A stretch of DNA of 64,000 bases from Streptacidiphilus sp. P02-A3a (GCF_014084105.1 NZ_CP048289.1:2117922-2181921); one strand, 5' to 3'. Shown: positions 52,239 to 61,473, numbered from the stretch's first letter. Notes: generated from the letters alone by a model not told the origin. A program made the numbers and translations.

Positions 52239-52484
52239 ATGATCAAGAAGGATGTCCTGGTTCCGACGCGGCCGGAGTTCGTCCGGCCGGACGGCGACTA
52301 CCGGTCGGTGGACCGCCGGTCGTCCAAGTCGACCGTGCCGCCCCGCCGCCGGCGACGGCCCGGCCCGGTGCCGCCGCCGTGCCCGAAGCCGTCGGACGCG
52401 GCGCGACCGGCCCGGCTCCGACAGCCGGGCTTCCCCTCGGCCCACCGGGCCTTCGAGCCGCGACTGTTCGTCGACCTCGGCTAG
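52239..52484 (+). CDS. small basic Pro/Arg-rich protein
   Basis: 81 residues with a good ribosome site (GGAGG seven bases upstream of ATG 52239) and followed by a very strong hairpin. It starts MIKKDVLVPTRPEFVRPDGDY, then becomes very rich in Arg and Pro (SKSTVPPRRRRRPGP), and ends FPSAHRAFEPRLFVDLG. No family recognised. The discrete gene unit with its own terminator and the adjoining SARP gene suggest it is a real, regulated gene; it could be a peptide precursor or a nucleic-acid-binding protein, but nothing proves this. Confidence 0.55.
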   Translation: MIKKDVLVPTRPEFVRPDGDYRSVDRRSSKSTVPPRRRRRPGPVPPPCPKPSDAARPARLRQPGFPSAHRAFEPRLFVDLG

Positions 52485-52500
52485 CCCGGCGTCGCGTGAT

Positions 52501-52546
52501 CCGGGGTGCCTGGCGTCCGCTTCGCCGCGGACGCCAGGCACCCCGG
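52501..52546. terminator. perfect 20-bp hairpin terminator
   Basis: The 20 bases 52501-52520 are exactly complementary to 52527-52546, with a six-base TTCGCC loop. It lies 16 bp after the small basic gene. This is the longest perfect stem seen in the window. There is no U-run, as is common in actinomycete terminators. Confidence 0.8.
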
Positions 52547-52643
52547 GTGGCAGTTGTTGCCCGACTGATCCGTTTCTGTGCAGTGGAGCCCGGGGAGTCG
52601 CCGTGGCCTCGCGTGGGTCACGGCGGAGATTGGAGTGCTTGCC

Positions 52644-53639
52644 ATGTCGGACATCTTCGACGAGATCGAGCGGGGCGTGCGAAAGGCGTTCGGTGCCGAT
52701 CCGGTCTGCGTGCATGTGGGGAACGTCATGGAGTGTGAGATCAAACGCCATCCCGTCTATCCACGACTCCGGGCCGAGGCGATCCGCGCGGGGGTCCGCT
52801 CGGCTCCGAGTTCACGGCTCTGGGAGTCCCTGATCGCGATGGGCAGGCTGTCCGACCTGGACGGTGACGACACCTGGCGGATGGCCGTCCTCGACTGCAT
52901 CGTCCCCGCCTTCCGCGGGGTGTCGACCAGGATCGCCCGTGACTTCCGGGTCGAGCGGGAGGAAATCCGGTCGGACATGGTGGCGACCGCACTGGAGGTC
53001 TGGGCGGCCACCGCTCAGGGGGTTCCACCGCGGCACGTCAGGGACCGGATGGTGAAGGCGGCGTTCGAGGTCGCCTTCCAGCGGGGGAGGAGCCGGATCC
53101 CGGAGTACTCGACGGATGACATCGAGGTGTTCTCCGAGCCGGAGACCACCGCCCGCGGCTCCGGGCTGAGGGCGTCGTCGATCATCGACATCAACAGCAT
53201 CCGTGATGCGCACGTCGCCGAACAGATCCGGGGCGAGCGGCTCGGGGCGCTGTTCCAGAGGCTGGGCATCATCGAATTCGTCCGCGGCTTCCACGACGAC
53301 CTCCGCACCGGCCGCCGCGCGGGAACGGTCAGCCGGACGGTGGCGATGTCCGGGGCCCGGTCGCTGATCTCCAGCCCGGGGCTCTACTACTACGCCTCGG
53401 ACCTCTATCCCTCGTTCATCGGGCTGCGGGACGCCGCCGGCGTGATGGGAATCTCCGAGACCGCCGCGCACCGCCTGGTCAGGGCGGGGGAGTTCCCGTT
53501 CCCCGTGGCGAGGGCGGGACGGAGCTACAAGGTCTCCGTCAGGGCCCTCATGCTGTTCAAGGACATTCCGGACGCCGTCGTCCACGTCGACGACATCGAG
53601 AGCGGCGCCCTCCATGTGAGCCGTGCGGCACGGTACTGA
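52644..53639 (+). CDS. uncharacterised DNA-binding protein: possible sigma-2-like region plus excisionase-type HTH
   Basis: 331 residues from ATG 52644. The C-terminal 60 residues carry a MerR/excisionase-type helix-turn-helix (IGLRDAAGVMGISETAAHRLVRAGEFPFPVARAGRSYKVSVRALMLF). Residues about 65-140 (MAVLDCIVPAFRGVSTRIARDFRVEREEIRSDMVATALEVWAA) resemble sigma-factor region 2 in helix pattern, although the match is weak. A helical region lies between. No close family was recognised. It may be a transcription factor or a mobile-element regulator. It stands between the small basic gene and an SDR gene on the opposite strand. Confidence 0.65.
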   Translation: MSDIFDEIERGVRKAFGADPVCVHVGNVMECEIKRHPVYPRLRAEAIRAGVRSAPSSRLWESLIAMGRLSDLDGDDTWRMAVLDCIVPAFRGVSTRIARDFRVEREEIRSDMVATALEVWAATAQGVPPRHVRDRMVKAAFEVAFQRGRSRIPEYSTDDIEVFSEPETTARGSGLRASSIIDINSIRDAHVAEQIRGERLGALFQRLGIIEFVRGFHDDLRTGRRAGTVSRTVAMSGARSLISSPGLYYYASDLYPSFIGLRDAAGVMGISETAAHRLVRAGEFPFPVARAGRSYKVSVRALMLFKDIPDAVVHVDDIESGALHVSRAARY

Positions 53640-53694
53640 TCCGCCTCACGGTCTCCCGGTCGCCACCACCGGCGCCCGCTGACGGCCCTGCGCG

Positions 53695-54645
53695 TTATAC
53701 GGCCCCGGCCAGTGATTCCAGGGACGTCTGCCAGAGCCGGTCGGCGGCGGCCGGGTCCAACGCGTGGGCCGCCACTCCGCCGGGCGTGCCGTCCACGTGG
53801 GCGTGGGCCTGGTTGCAGTCCTCGAAGTACCGGCCGCCCATGCCGTCGAGCCGCGGCCAGGTCGCCGCGAGCACGGAGGTGGCGGCGCCCTGCTCGGGGG
53901 TCTTGAACACGTAGCCGCCGGTGGCGATCGTGGCGTTGAGGGCCTCCTGGTCCATGTGCCGCGTCAGATTCGACAGGATCGCCCCCGGGTGAACCGCGTT
54001 GACGGTGATGCCGTGGTCGGCCCAGCGACGCTGGGCCCCGACCGCGAAGAGCGCGGTGGCCGTCTTGGACTGGGCGTAGGCGGTACCGGGATCGTAGGCC
54101 CGCCGCCGGAAGTGGATGTCGTCGAAGTCCACCGGGGCCTGCAGGTGGGCGACGGAGCTGAGCGACACCACGCGAGCGCGACCTGCCGCCGCCAGCGCCG
54201 GGTGCAGCCCGGTGGCGAGCGCGAAGTGGCCCAGGTGGTTGGTCGCGAACTGTAGCTCCCAGCCCTCGGGCGTGCGCTGTTCGGGTGTCCGCATCACCCC
54301 GGCGTTGTTGACCAGGAGGTGCAGCGGCCCCTCCCACGCGGCGACGAAGGCGCGGACCGACCGCTGGTCGGCCAGGTCGAGCGGCGCGACCAGGACCCGC
54401 TCGCTGCCGGTGCTCGACCGGAGGTCCTCGGCGCTCCGCCGACCGGCCTCCGGATCCCGCACCGCCAAGGTCACCTCGGCGCCGGCCGCGGCCAGTGCCC
54501 GGGCGGTCTCGATGCCGATGCCCGACGAGCCACCGGTGACGACGGCCCGCCGACCGGTCAGATCGACGCCGGCCACCACCTCGGCGGCGGTCGACCGCTC
54601 GTCGAACGGTGTGGTGACGCGCATGGGTGCACTGGGTTCACTCAT
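53695..54645 (-). CDS. short-chain dehydrogenase/reductase, retinol-dehydrogenase-like
   Basis: 316 residues from ATG 54645. The glycine motif is VTGGSSGIGIETARALAAAG, followed by LAPLDLADQRS, NNAGVMRTPEQRT and the extended-type Tyr-Lys region AYAQSKTATALFAVGAQ. The length and HFALATGLHPAL segment fit the WW-domain oxidoreductase/protochlorophyllide-reductase-like subgroup. Substrate unknown. The start is 182 bp from the divergent MmyB-like regulator, the third such regulator/target pair in the window. Confidence 0.88.
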   Translation of the reverse strand: MSEPSAPMRVTTPFDERSTAAEVVAGVDLTGRRAVVTGGSSGIGIETARALAAAGAEVTLAVRDPEAGRRSAEDLRSSTGSERVLVAPLDLADQRSVRAFVAAWEGPLHLLVNNAGVMRTPEQRTPEGWELQFATNHLGHFALATGLHPALAAAGRARVVSLSSVAHLQAPVDFDDIHFRRRAYDPGTAYAQSKTATALFAVGAQRRWADHGITVNAVHPGAILSNLTRHMDQEALNATIATGGYVFKTPEQGAATSVLAATWPRLDGMGGRYFEDCNQAHAHVDGTPGGVAAHALDPAAADRLWQTSLESLAGAV

Positions 54646-54827
54646 CGGACTGCCCTTCGGTCAGGCCCCGGGTGGGGCACGCGGGGCCGCCCGGCGGACG
54701 GCCCACTACCAGCGAACCACTGTCAGCCGGCCCTGCGGCGGGGTAGAGGGTGCTGCTTCGACCGGGGGTCCGGCAGTACCTCCCACACGCCGTGCCCAGG
54801 GCCCGGAGCGGTCCTAACCTGGGGAGC

Positions 54828-55724
54828 ATGAGTGAGCCTTCCACCGATCCGGGCGGCAACGCCGAGCTGCGGGAGTTCCTGCGCTCGCGCCGGGCCCGGA
54901 TCACCCCCGAGGACGCCGGACTGCCCCCGCGGTCGGGCACCCGGCGGGTGCCCGGGCTGCGCCGTGAGGAGGTCGCCCAGCTGGCCGGGGTCAGCGTGGA
55001 CTACTACGTGCGTCTGGAGCGCGGCCGCGGCACGAACGTCTCCGAGGGCGTGCTGGACGCGGTCGCCCGGGCCCTGTGCCTCAACGACACCGAGCGCGGC
55101 CACCTGTTCGCCCTGGCCAGGCCCACCCGTACCCGCCGTCGGCCGATGCCCGCGCAGCGGGTCAGGCCCGGCCTGTACCGCATCTTGGACACCCTGACCG
55201 GCAATCCGGCCCTGGTCCTGGGGCACCGCTCGGACGTGCTGGCGAGCAACCGGCTGGCCCGGGCCCTGTACACCGACTTCGAGGCGCTGCCGCAGCGCGA
55301 GCGCAATATGGCCCGCTTCGTGTTCCTCGACCCGGCCGCCCGTGAGCTGTACGTCGACTGGGAGCGGTCCGCGCGCGGCACCGTCGCCTCGTTGCACCTC
55401 TACGCGGGGGCGCACCCGGACGACCCCCGGCTTGCCGAATTGGTGGGCGAACTGTCGCTGCGCGACGGCGACTTCCGGCGCTGGTGGGCCGACCACGACG
55501 TGCTGCGGCGCAGCCACGGCAGCAAGCGGTACCGCCATCCGCTGGTCGGCGAGCTCACCCTCGACTACGAGGCCCTCAACCCCACCGGTGACCCCGAGCA
55601 GACCCTCGGTCTGCACACCGCCGAACCAGGGTCACCATCGGAGGACGCGCTACGGCTGCTGGCCGCCTGGAGCAGCCCTCCGGCCACCGCGCCACTGCCG
55701 GACCACGCGCCCGGCGAGGGCTGA
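54828..55724 (+). CDS. MmyB-like XRE-family transcriptional regulator
   Basis: 298 residues from ATG 54828. The DNA-binding part is RRVPGLRREEVAQLAGVSVDYYVRLERGRGTNVSEGVLDAVARALCL, followed by an Arg-rich linker (RPTRTRRRPMPAQRV) and the ligand domain (ALVLGHRSDVLASNRLARALYTD, RHPLVGELTLDYEALNP). It is divergent from an SDR gene. It is close in layout to the regulators at 6.4 and 20 kb, and these three are probably paralogues. It presumably represses the adjacent SDR in the absence of a ligand, by analogy with the family. Confidence 0.88.
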   Translation: MSEPSTDPGGNAELREFLRSRRARITPEDAGLPPRSGTRRVPGLRREEVAQLAGVSVDYYVRLERGRGTNVSEGVLDAVARALCLNDTERGHLFALARPTRTRRRPMPAQRVRPGLYRILDTLTGNPALVLGHRSDVLASNRLARALYTDFEALPQRERNMARFVFLDPAARELYVDWERSARGTVASLHLYAGAHPDDPRLAELVGELSLRDGDFRRWWADHDVLRRSHGSKRYRHPLVGELTLDYEALNPTGDPEQTLGLHTAEPGSPSEDALRLLAAWSSPPATAPLPDHAPGEG

Positions 55725-55748
55725 CCAGCGGTCGACCGCAGCGGCGGC

Positions 55749-55780
55749 CACTGCCGCCGCCACTACCGCCGCCACTGCCG
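55749..55780. repeat. 12-bp tandem repeat in an intergenic gap
   Basis: CACTGCCGCCGC, CACTACCGCCGC and a partial third unit follow one another downstream of the regulator gene. The stretch is low-complexity and may form secondary structure with flanking GGCGGCC blocks. Confidence 0.65.
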
Positions 55781-55891
55781 GTAGGCGGCCTTCGGCGAGG
55801 CCCGGAACCCGATGACGTGGCGGAGGGTCCACGTGGGGCAGGTGCGTTCGGGGGGCAGATGGACCGCCCGAGGTGCGCGGGCACTGCCGCG

Positions 55892-56257
55892 TCAGTACGC
55901 CGCCTGGTTCCGGATGACGATGAGGCCGACGATCCGGCCGTCACGGACGGTGAAGTAGTTCGTCATGATCAGCTCGTCGGGCAGGTTCGTCTTGTCGTAC
56001 TGGCCGTCGTAGCGCGCACGCACGATCGTGTCGCCGTAGTGGTCGACGACCTCGGTCACCTCCAGGGTCACCTTGTCCCCGACCATCTCCTTGGTGACCC
56101 AGCGGCGGATCGCCGCAGCGCCCCAGAACTCCCGTCGCGCGTCGTTGACCAGGGCGTCCTCGGCGAAGGTGGCGACGATCGCGTCCACGTCGAAGGCGTT
56201 GACGGCACGGATGTGCTCCGCGAGCACCGGACTGAGCGCGGTACTGGTATCGGTCAT
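55892..56257 (-). CDS. SnoaL/NTF2-like protein
   Basis: 121 residues from ATG 56257, preceded by GAGGAG. The cone-shaped NTF2 fold is recognisable from HIRAVNAFDVDAIVATFAEDALVNDARREFWGAAAIRRWVTKEMVG and the later strands VTLEVTEVVDHYGDTIVRARYDGQYD and NYFTVRDGRIVGLIVIRNQ. Members bind or isomerise small polyketide- or steroid-like molecules or serve as ketosteroid-isomerase-like enzymes. It is divergent from a MerR regulator, with inverted repeats in the shared gap, so it is the likely regulated target. Substrate unknown. Confidence 0.85.
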   Translation of the reverse strand: MTDTSTALSPVLAEHIRAVNAFDVDAIVATFAEDALVNDARREFWGAAAIRRWVTKEMVGDKVTLEVTEVVDHYGDTIVRARYDGQYDKTNLPDELIMTNYFTVRDGRIVGLIVIRNQAAY

Positions 56258-56330
56258 GGCACTTCTCCTCATCGAGCTTCCCGGACCACCGATCCGGCGG
56301 CCTCATGTCAAAGCTCGGCGCTCCGGCCAG

Positions 56331-56385
56331 GGGAGGGTCAACACCACCGTGGCGCGTTGACCCTCCCGCACGGGGAGGGTTGACA
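56331..56385. promoter_or_regulatory. inverted-repeat operators in the SnoaL/MerR divergent promoter
   Basis: GGGAGGGTCAAC (56331-56342) and GTTGACCCTCCC (56356-56367) form a perfect 12-bp inverted repeat, and a further copy GGGAGGGTTGACA lies at 56373-56385, ending nine bases before the MerR start. Repeats of TTGACC with a GGGAGGG half-site are typical of MerR-type operators overlapping the -35 box. The third copy next to the start codon suggests autorepression and a short or absent leader. Confidence 0.7.
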
Positions 56386-56393
56386 CTGGGACC

Positions 56394-57230
56394 ATGAAAG
56401 AAGGTCTTACTGTCGGGGACTTCTCCCGGGTCACGCACCTGAGCGTCAAGACGCTGCGGCACTACCACCAGGTGGGCCTGCTGGAGCCCGCCACGGTGGA
56501 CCCGGGCAACGGCTACCGCTACTACGCGCCCGACCAGATCCCCTCCGCCCAGGTCATCCGTCGGCTACGGGACCTGGAGATGCCGGTCGCCGAGGTCAAG
56601 GCCGTCCTGAACGCCCCCGACACCGCCGCGCGCAACGCCCTGATCACCACCCACTTGAACCGGCTTGAGACCGAACTCGCCCAGACCCGCGCCGCCGTCG
56701 ACTCCCTGCGCAACCTGCTGCAACGCCCGGCGGCGGCCAGGTCCATCGAGCACCGCACCGTGCCCGCGACCCCAGCCGTCGGCATCCGGCAGATCGTGGA
56801 CCGCGACGACATCCTCGCCTGGTGGCACGGCGCCCTGGGCGAACTGCACGCCACCGTCCACGCCCAGCAGTTGCACCGGGCCGGGCCGAGCGGCGGCCTG
56901 TACGACAGCGAGCTGTTCCAGCACGACCGAGGGGAGGCCGTCGTGTTCATCCCCGTCGACGGCGGTGTGCGCGCGATCGGCCGGGTGGAGCCCTTCCTGG
57001 TGCCCGGCGCGGAACTCGCGGTCATCACCCACCACGGCCCCCTGGCCGATGTGGACCTCGCCTACGCCGAACTCGGCTCCTACGCCACCACCCACGAAAT
57101 CAGCGTCTCCGGCCCGCTGCGCGAGACCTACCTGCGCGACGCCCACGACACACCGGACGAGACCCGCTGGGAAACCGAGATCGGCTGGCCCGTCTTCCGC
57201 GCCGACAACCACCCCGCGCACCCGGCGTGA
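56394..57230 (+). CDS. MerR-family regulator with GyrI-like ligand domain
   Basis: 278 residues from ATG 56394. The MerR helix-turn-helix and wing are clear (LTVGDFSRVTHLSVKTLRHYHQVGLLEPATVDPGNGYRYYAPDQIPSAQVIRRLRDLEMPVAEVKAVL). A coiled-coil dimerisation helix follows (LNRLETELAQTRAAVDSLRNLLQ), and then a GyrI-like effector-binding domain (AVVFIPVDGGVRAIGRVEPFLVPGAELAVITHHGPLADVDLAYAELGSYA). BmrR- and TipA-like proteins of this type sense drugs or other lipophilic molecules. It probably controls the divergent SnoaL gene through the inverted repeats at 56331-56385. Confidence 0.9.
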   Translation: MKEGLTVGDFSRVTHLSVKTLRHYHQVGLLEPATVDPGNGYRYYAPDQIPSAQVIRRLRDLEMPVAEVKAVLNAPDTAARNALITTHLNRLETELAQTRAAVDSLRNLLQRPAAARSIEHRTVPATPAVGIRQIVDRDDILAWWHGALGELHATVHAQQLHRAGPSGGLYDSELFQHDRGEAVVFIPVDGGVRAIGRVEPFLVPGAELAVITHHGPLADVDLAYAELGSYATTHEISVSGPLRETYLRDAHDTPDETRWETEIGWPVFRADNHPAHPA

Positions 57231-57273
57231 TCCCGCCCGCCACACCGATCAGCCCCCGGTACTGCCTCGCACG

Positions 57274-57504
57274 GTGGACTCGGACGCCTCATCCGCGGGA
57301 CCGATCGACTCGGTGCGCGACCGGGTGGGCAAGCGTGGCGTGTCGCCATACGTCGAGGCGGCGGTGCGGCGCCAGATCGAGCGTGACAACCTTCAGGCGA
57401 TGATCCGGGCCAACGAGGAGATCCACGGTGCGCTCACGCCGGAGGAGATTCAGGCCGCCCGCGAGGAGATCTACGGCGCGGCGCCGCGCGGCGAGGTCGC
57501 GTGA
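57274..57504 (+). CDS. antitoxin-like protein, probably N-terminally altered
   Basis: 76 residues from GTG 57274. The C-terminal part (KRGVSPYVEAAVRRQIERDNLQAMIRANEEIHGALTPEEIQAAREEIYG) is typical of antitoxins paired with PIN-domain toxins in actinomycetes. The usual ribbon-helix-helix beta strand at the start is not recognisable, and the sequence before DSVRDRVG is Ser/Ala-rich, so the N-terminus may have been replaced by flanking DNA. It overlaps the PIN fragment by GTGA, preserving the original operon order. Probably part of a decaying toxin-antitoxin pair. Confidence 0.6.
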   Translation: MDSDASSAGPIDSVRDRVGKRGVSPYVEAAVRRQIERDNLQAMIRANEEIHGALTPEEIQAAREEIYGAAPRGEVA

Positions 57505-57593
57505 GCGGGACCTGGGTCCTCGACAGCGAGGCCCTTTCGCTCTACCTGCGAGCGGATCGGAAGATGACAGCACGCCTGCCCGCCCGACGGTAG
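57501..57593 (+). pseudogene. truncated PIN-domain toxin (VapC-like) fragment
   Basis: GTG 57501 overlaps the antitoxin stop. The first residues SGTWVLDSEALSLYLRADRKMTARL match the start of PIN toxins, with the first active-site Asp in LDSEALS. The frame ends at TAG 57591-57593 after 30 residues, and the rest of the PIN domain is absent downstream. It is a remnant left after deletion. Confidence 0.7.
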
Positions 57594-57656
57594 CCGAGGA
57601 GGCGTTCGGCCTGGGCGCGCACAACGCGTTGGCTCGGGCACTGGGTGATCTCGCCG

Positions 57657-58475
57657 TCAGCCATGGCACTTGAGCTTGATCAGCAGGGTGTCGTCCGGAA
57701 GCGACAGCAGGTAGTCGGCGATGTCACGCTGGTACCTCAGGCCGTCCACCAGGTGGGGGCAGGTGTCTTCGGACTCGCAGGTCGCGTGCAACGGCCGCCA
57801 GCCGTCCTCGATCCACCAGCCGTCCAGCGTCAGCACGTCGCCCTGCCGGGCGACCTGCTGCGACAACTGCGCCAGCCCCATGGCTCCCTGGGCGAACGCG
57901 TCGAACAGGAAGGGCTGACGGTCCAGGCACACCAGTGGCCCGTGGGCCGGAGACGAACTGATGGGATGAGCGAGGAACGCCCGCAGTAGTGGCTGCGATC
58001 GGAAATCGGCGTCCATCGATGCGACCGAGTAGTTCTGTGGATCGGCCTTGCGGCGAGCCCGGAGCGCCGACCATGGCACCATCGGTGGATGCTCGGCGGC
58101 AAGGGCGTGCCACACCTCCCACGCCTCATCGAGCCGGGCTCTGGCGGACGTCACCTGCGCGGACTGCGCACGCAGGCCGGAGACGTCCAACAGTTCCCGA
58201 GGCCCGCCGACACAGGTCCCCGGCAGGCTGGGGAGCGCTGTGCCGTCACGGTGGCTTTGGTCGTGGACCAGGCGCGGATCATCTTCGCATCCGGGTAGGA
58301 CCGAGAAGCCAACACCGTCACTGCCACCCCTGATCGCCCACCCGTCCCACATGCCCCGCCAACCGTAGCCACCGAGCAGCTGGAACGGTGCCAGAGCCTC
58401 CCCGAGAGCCGCGGGGAGATCGCCTCGTGCCCCCGCCGGAAGACAAACCGTCACCTGGATCCCAGCCAAGTCCAC
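57657..58475 (-). CDS. uncharacterised protein
   Basis: 272 residues from GTG 58475, chosen for the AAGG-type site upstream and coding-like sequence (DLAGIQVTVCLPAGARGDLPAALGEALAPFQLLGG). The C-terminal third has AHGPLVCLDRQPFLFDAFAQGAMGLAQLSQQVARQGDVLTLDGWWIEDGW and a Cys pair (ATCESEDTCPHLVDG). No family was recognised. It ends 64 bp after the PIN fragment and lies among broken genes, so it may also be a relic; nothing within it shows a frame break. Confidence 0.6.
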   Translation of the reverse strand: MDLAGIQVTVCLPAGARGDLPAALGEALAPFQLLGGYGWRGMWDGWAIRGGSDGVGFSVLPGCEDDPRLVHDQSHRDGTALPSLPGTCVGGPRELLDVSGLRAQSAQVTSARARLDEAWEVWHALAAEHPPMVPWSALRARRKADPQNYSVASMDADFRSQPLLRAFLAHPISSSPAHGPLVCLDRQPFLFDAFAQGAMGLAQLSQQVARQGDVLTLDGWWIEDGWRPLHATCESEDTCPHLVDGLRYQRDIADYLLSLPDDTLLIKLKCHG

Positions 58476-58636
58476 CCCTGCCTTGCCTTGCTCGCTCCTG
58501 GGCCGGACGGCCGAGCGCACAACGTACCGGACCAACCCAGCCGGAGCGGCGGAATTGGTCTTGCCCACTGCGCCGAAATAAGCGCGGCTGGTCGAAGAGA
58601 TGGGAGCATCTGTGCCGTGGGAGCCTTCAGGGGTTT

Positions 58637-58927
58637 CTACCGGTCGTCGACGGTCAGCGGCGCGCTGGTGGCGATGAAGTAGCGGGCTGGGCAGGGCTGT
58701 TGGACCTTCGCGAGCTCGACCTTGATCAGATGGTTGAGGACATCGGCGGAGATGGCGCGGGGCCAGTCCTTGCACTCGCCGACGGTTGTGGTCCCGTCTG
58801 CGGCCGCGTGTCGCAGGTCGATTCCTTGGTCCCTGCCACGGGGGAGGATTTCCAACCGGCACCCGAGGAGATCGCTGAACGGATCCTGGCAGACCGTCTC
58901 GAAGTCGAGGTCGGTCAGTCGTCCCAA
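58637..58927 (-). pseudogene. truncated Mrr-like restriction endonuclease fragment
   Basis: 96 residues. LDFETVCQDPFSDLLGCRLEILPRGRDQGIDLRHAAADGTTTVGECKDWPR shows the PD-(D/E)XK core of Mrr-type endonucleases (Asp in GIDLR, Glu-X-Lys in ECK). It continues to IKVELAKVQQPCPARYFIATSAPLTVDDR and then hits a stop. Related proteins go on for several hundred residues with further domains after SAPLTVD, so this is an N-terminal fragment and probably inactive. Confidence 0.7.
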
Positions 58928-58949
58928 GACGAAGGAGCCTATCTCCAGG

Positions 58950-59516
58950 TCAAACTTTGCCGAGGTCGATCTCTACGGTGAACGGAGCGATGGTCCTGAC
59001 CATGCCGGTGAACACCTCTGCATCGCGGTAGGACCGGCTCGCGGGGTCGAGGACGTAGGTGTAGATGATCGGAATGCCGGTAGCGGCCTGCTCGACTCTC
59101 CAGTAGAAGGCGATGCCGGCGCCGGCATACTGATCCACCTTCACGATGCGGTCGGTGGTCTCCGAACCTGGTGACACGACCTCGACGACAAGGAGAACGT
59201 GTTCCGGACGGGTGGGCGTGAGGTCGATGGTCTCGGCTCGGTAGACCACGACATCGGGCCTCCGGTTGGTGAGCGGTACGTCCTGCAACCGGACGTCGAA
59301 GTCCGTATCGGCGTTCCAGTCCGGGCCGGCAGCCGCGTCCAGGGCGTTCGCCAGGATCCGGGCCAGACGGTTGTGCCGCTTGTACGCGCTGGGACTCACG
59401 ACCACCATCCCGTCCACGATCTCGATACCCGCGCACTGCTCCGCGGACCAGGAGCCGTACTCGTCCGCGGTGATCTGGTTGTGCATCCACGCGGGAGCGA
59501 CCATCTCGGCGGTCAT
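58950..59516 (-). CDS. Uma2-family (DUF820) putative endonuclease
   Basis: 188 residues from ATG 59516, with a strong AAGGAGG site. The Uma2 fold is clear: WSAEQCAGIEIVDGMVVVSPSAYKRHNRLARILANALD, then RRPDVVVYRAE with Asp, and HVLLVVEVVSPGSETTDRIVKVDQYAGAGIAFYWRVE with the Glu and Lys of a PD-(D/E)XK-like site. DUF820 genes are abundant in actinomycetes and cyanobacteria and are often mobile; their biological role is not known. It overlaps no neighbour and its codons look normal, so it appears intact beside the decayed region. Confidence 0.85.
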   Translation of the reverse strand: MTAEMVAPAWMHNQITADEYGSWSAEQCAGIEIVDGMVVVSPSAYKRHNRLARILANALDAAAGPDWNADTDFDVRLQDVPLTNRRPDVVVYRAETIDLTPTRPEHVLLVVEVVSPGSETTDRIVKVDQYAGAGIAFYWRVEQAATGIPIIYTYVLDPASRSYRDAEVFTGMVRTIAPFTVEIDLGKV

Positions 59517-59844
59517 CGGCGTACCTCCTTGAGCCTGCTCGATGGGCCTGGCTCCGTCGGGCCCAGCGTACAGTTCCCCGACTCCGGTCGAACGGTGGCC
59601 ATGGGGGAGAAGCGTTCGCGGAGGCGGCGCGGCGGGGGAGCCTGCGCCGTGAGGCGTGGGCTGTGTGGGGTGCCGCTGGTGTGACCCTTTGGCGCACAAG
59701 TAGGCCCATGGGGGTGTCCTGGGCCAGTACGCACAGTGAGCGCCCGCTGCGCGATCGCCTGGGTGGGGCGTCCGCGCCCGAGTTCGATCTCGGGTCACGC
59801 CGGATGCACACGGCGGGCGTCTGACTGCTGTCGGGATGCCAAAG
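59517..59844. other. 330-bp gap between the Uma2 gene and glnA
   Basis: No gene is supported. Upstream sequence of the Uma2 gene occupies the left side; the right side ends in the glnA terminator. No repeats were noticed. Confidence 0.5.
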
Positions 59845-59891
59845 ACGGCGTCGCCGCAGCACGAAAACTCCGTGGCCTGCGGCGACGCCGT
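59845..59891. terminator. glnA terminator hairpin
   Basis: ACGGCGTCGCCGCA (59845-59858) pairs perfectly with TGCGGCGACGCCGT (59878-59891), a 14-bp stem with a 19-nt loop, 36 bp beyond the glnA stop in the direction of transcription. Confidence 0.8.
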
Positions 59892-59927
59892 TGTGCTAGC
59901 TATGAATGAGCCCAGCTCAGAGGCCCT

Positions 59928-61343
<1,416 letters not shown>

Positions 61344-61435
61344 CCATCCTCCTCGACCCGGCAAACGCCAGGATTGCGGGTGCGGAGCCGTCAGTCCCGC
61401 CAACGGCACCGTGCTGGCCACCATAGGAACCAGCC

Positions 61436-61473
61436 GTTTCCCTCCCGTGACTCTAATGTTTCGCGCTTGTTAA
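61436..61473 (-). promoter_or_regulatory. GlnR operator of glnA
   Basis: On the coding strand the site reads TTAAC-n6-GAAAC-n6-GTCAC-n6-GAAAC, matching the actinomycete GlnR consensus of alternating GTNAC and GAAAC half-sites with six-base spacers (two a-b pairs). It lies about 95-130 bp upstream of the glnA start, as in Streptomyces coelicolor. Confidence 0.88.

Noticed and set aside
57600-57672. Frame ending EEAFGLGAHNALARALGDLAVSHGT as the end of the PIN toxin
   Set aside because: It is in a different frame from the fragment and does not resemble a PIN C-terminus; too short to assign.
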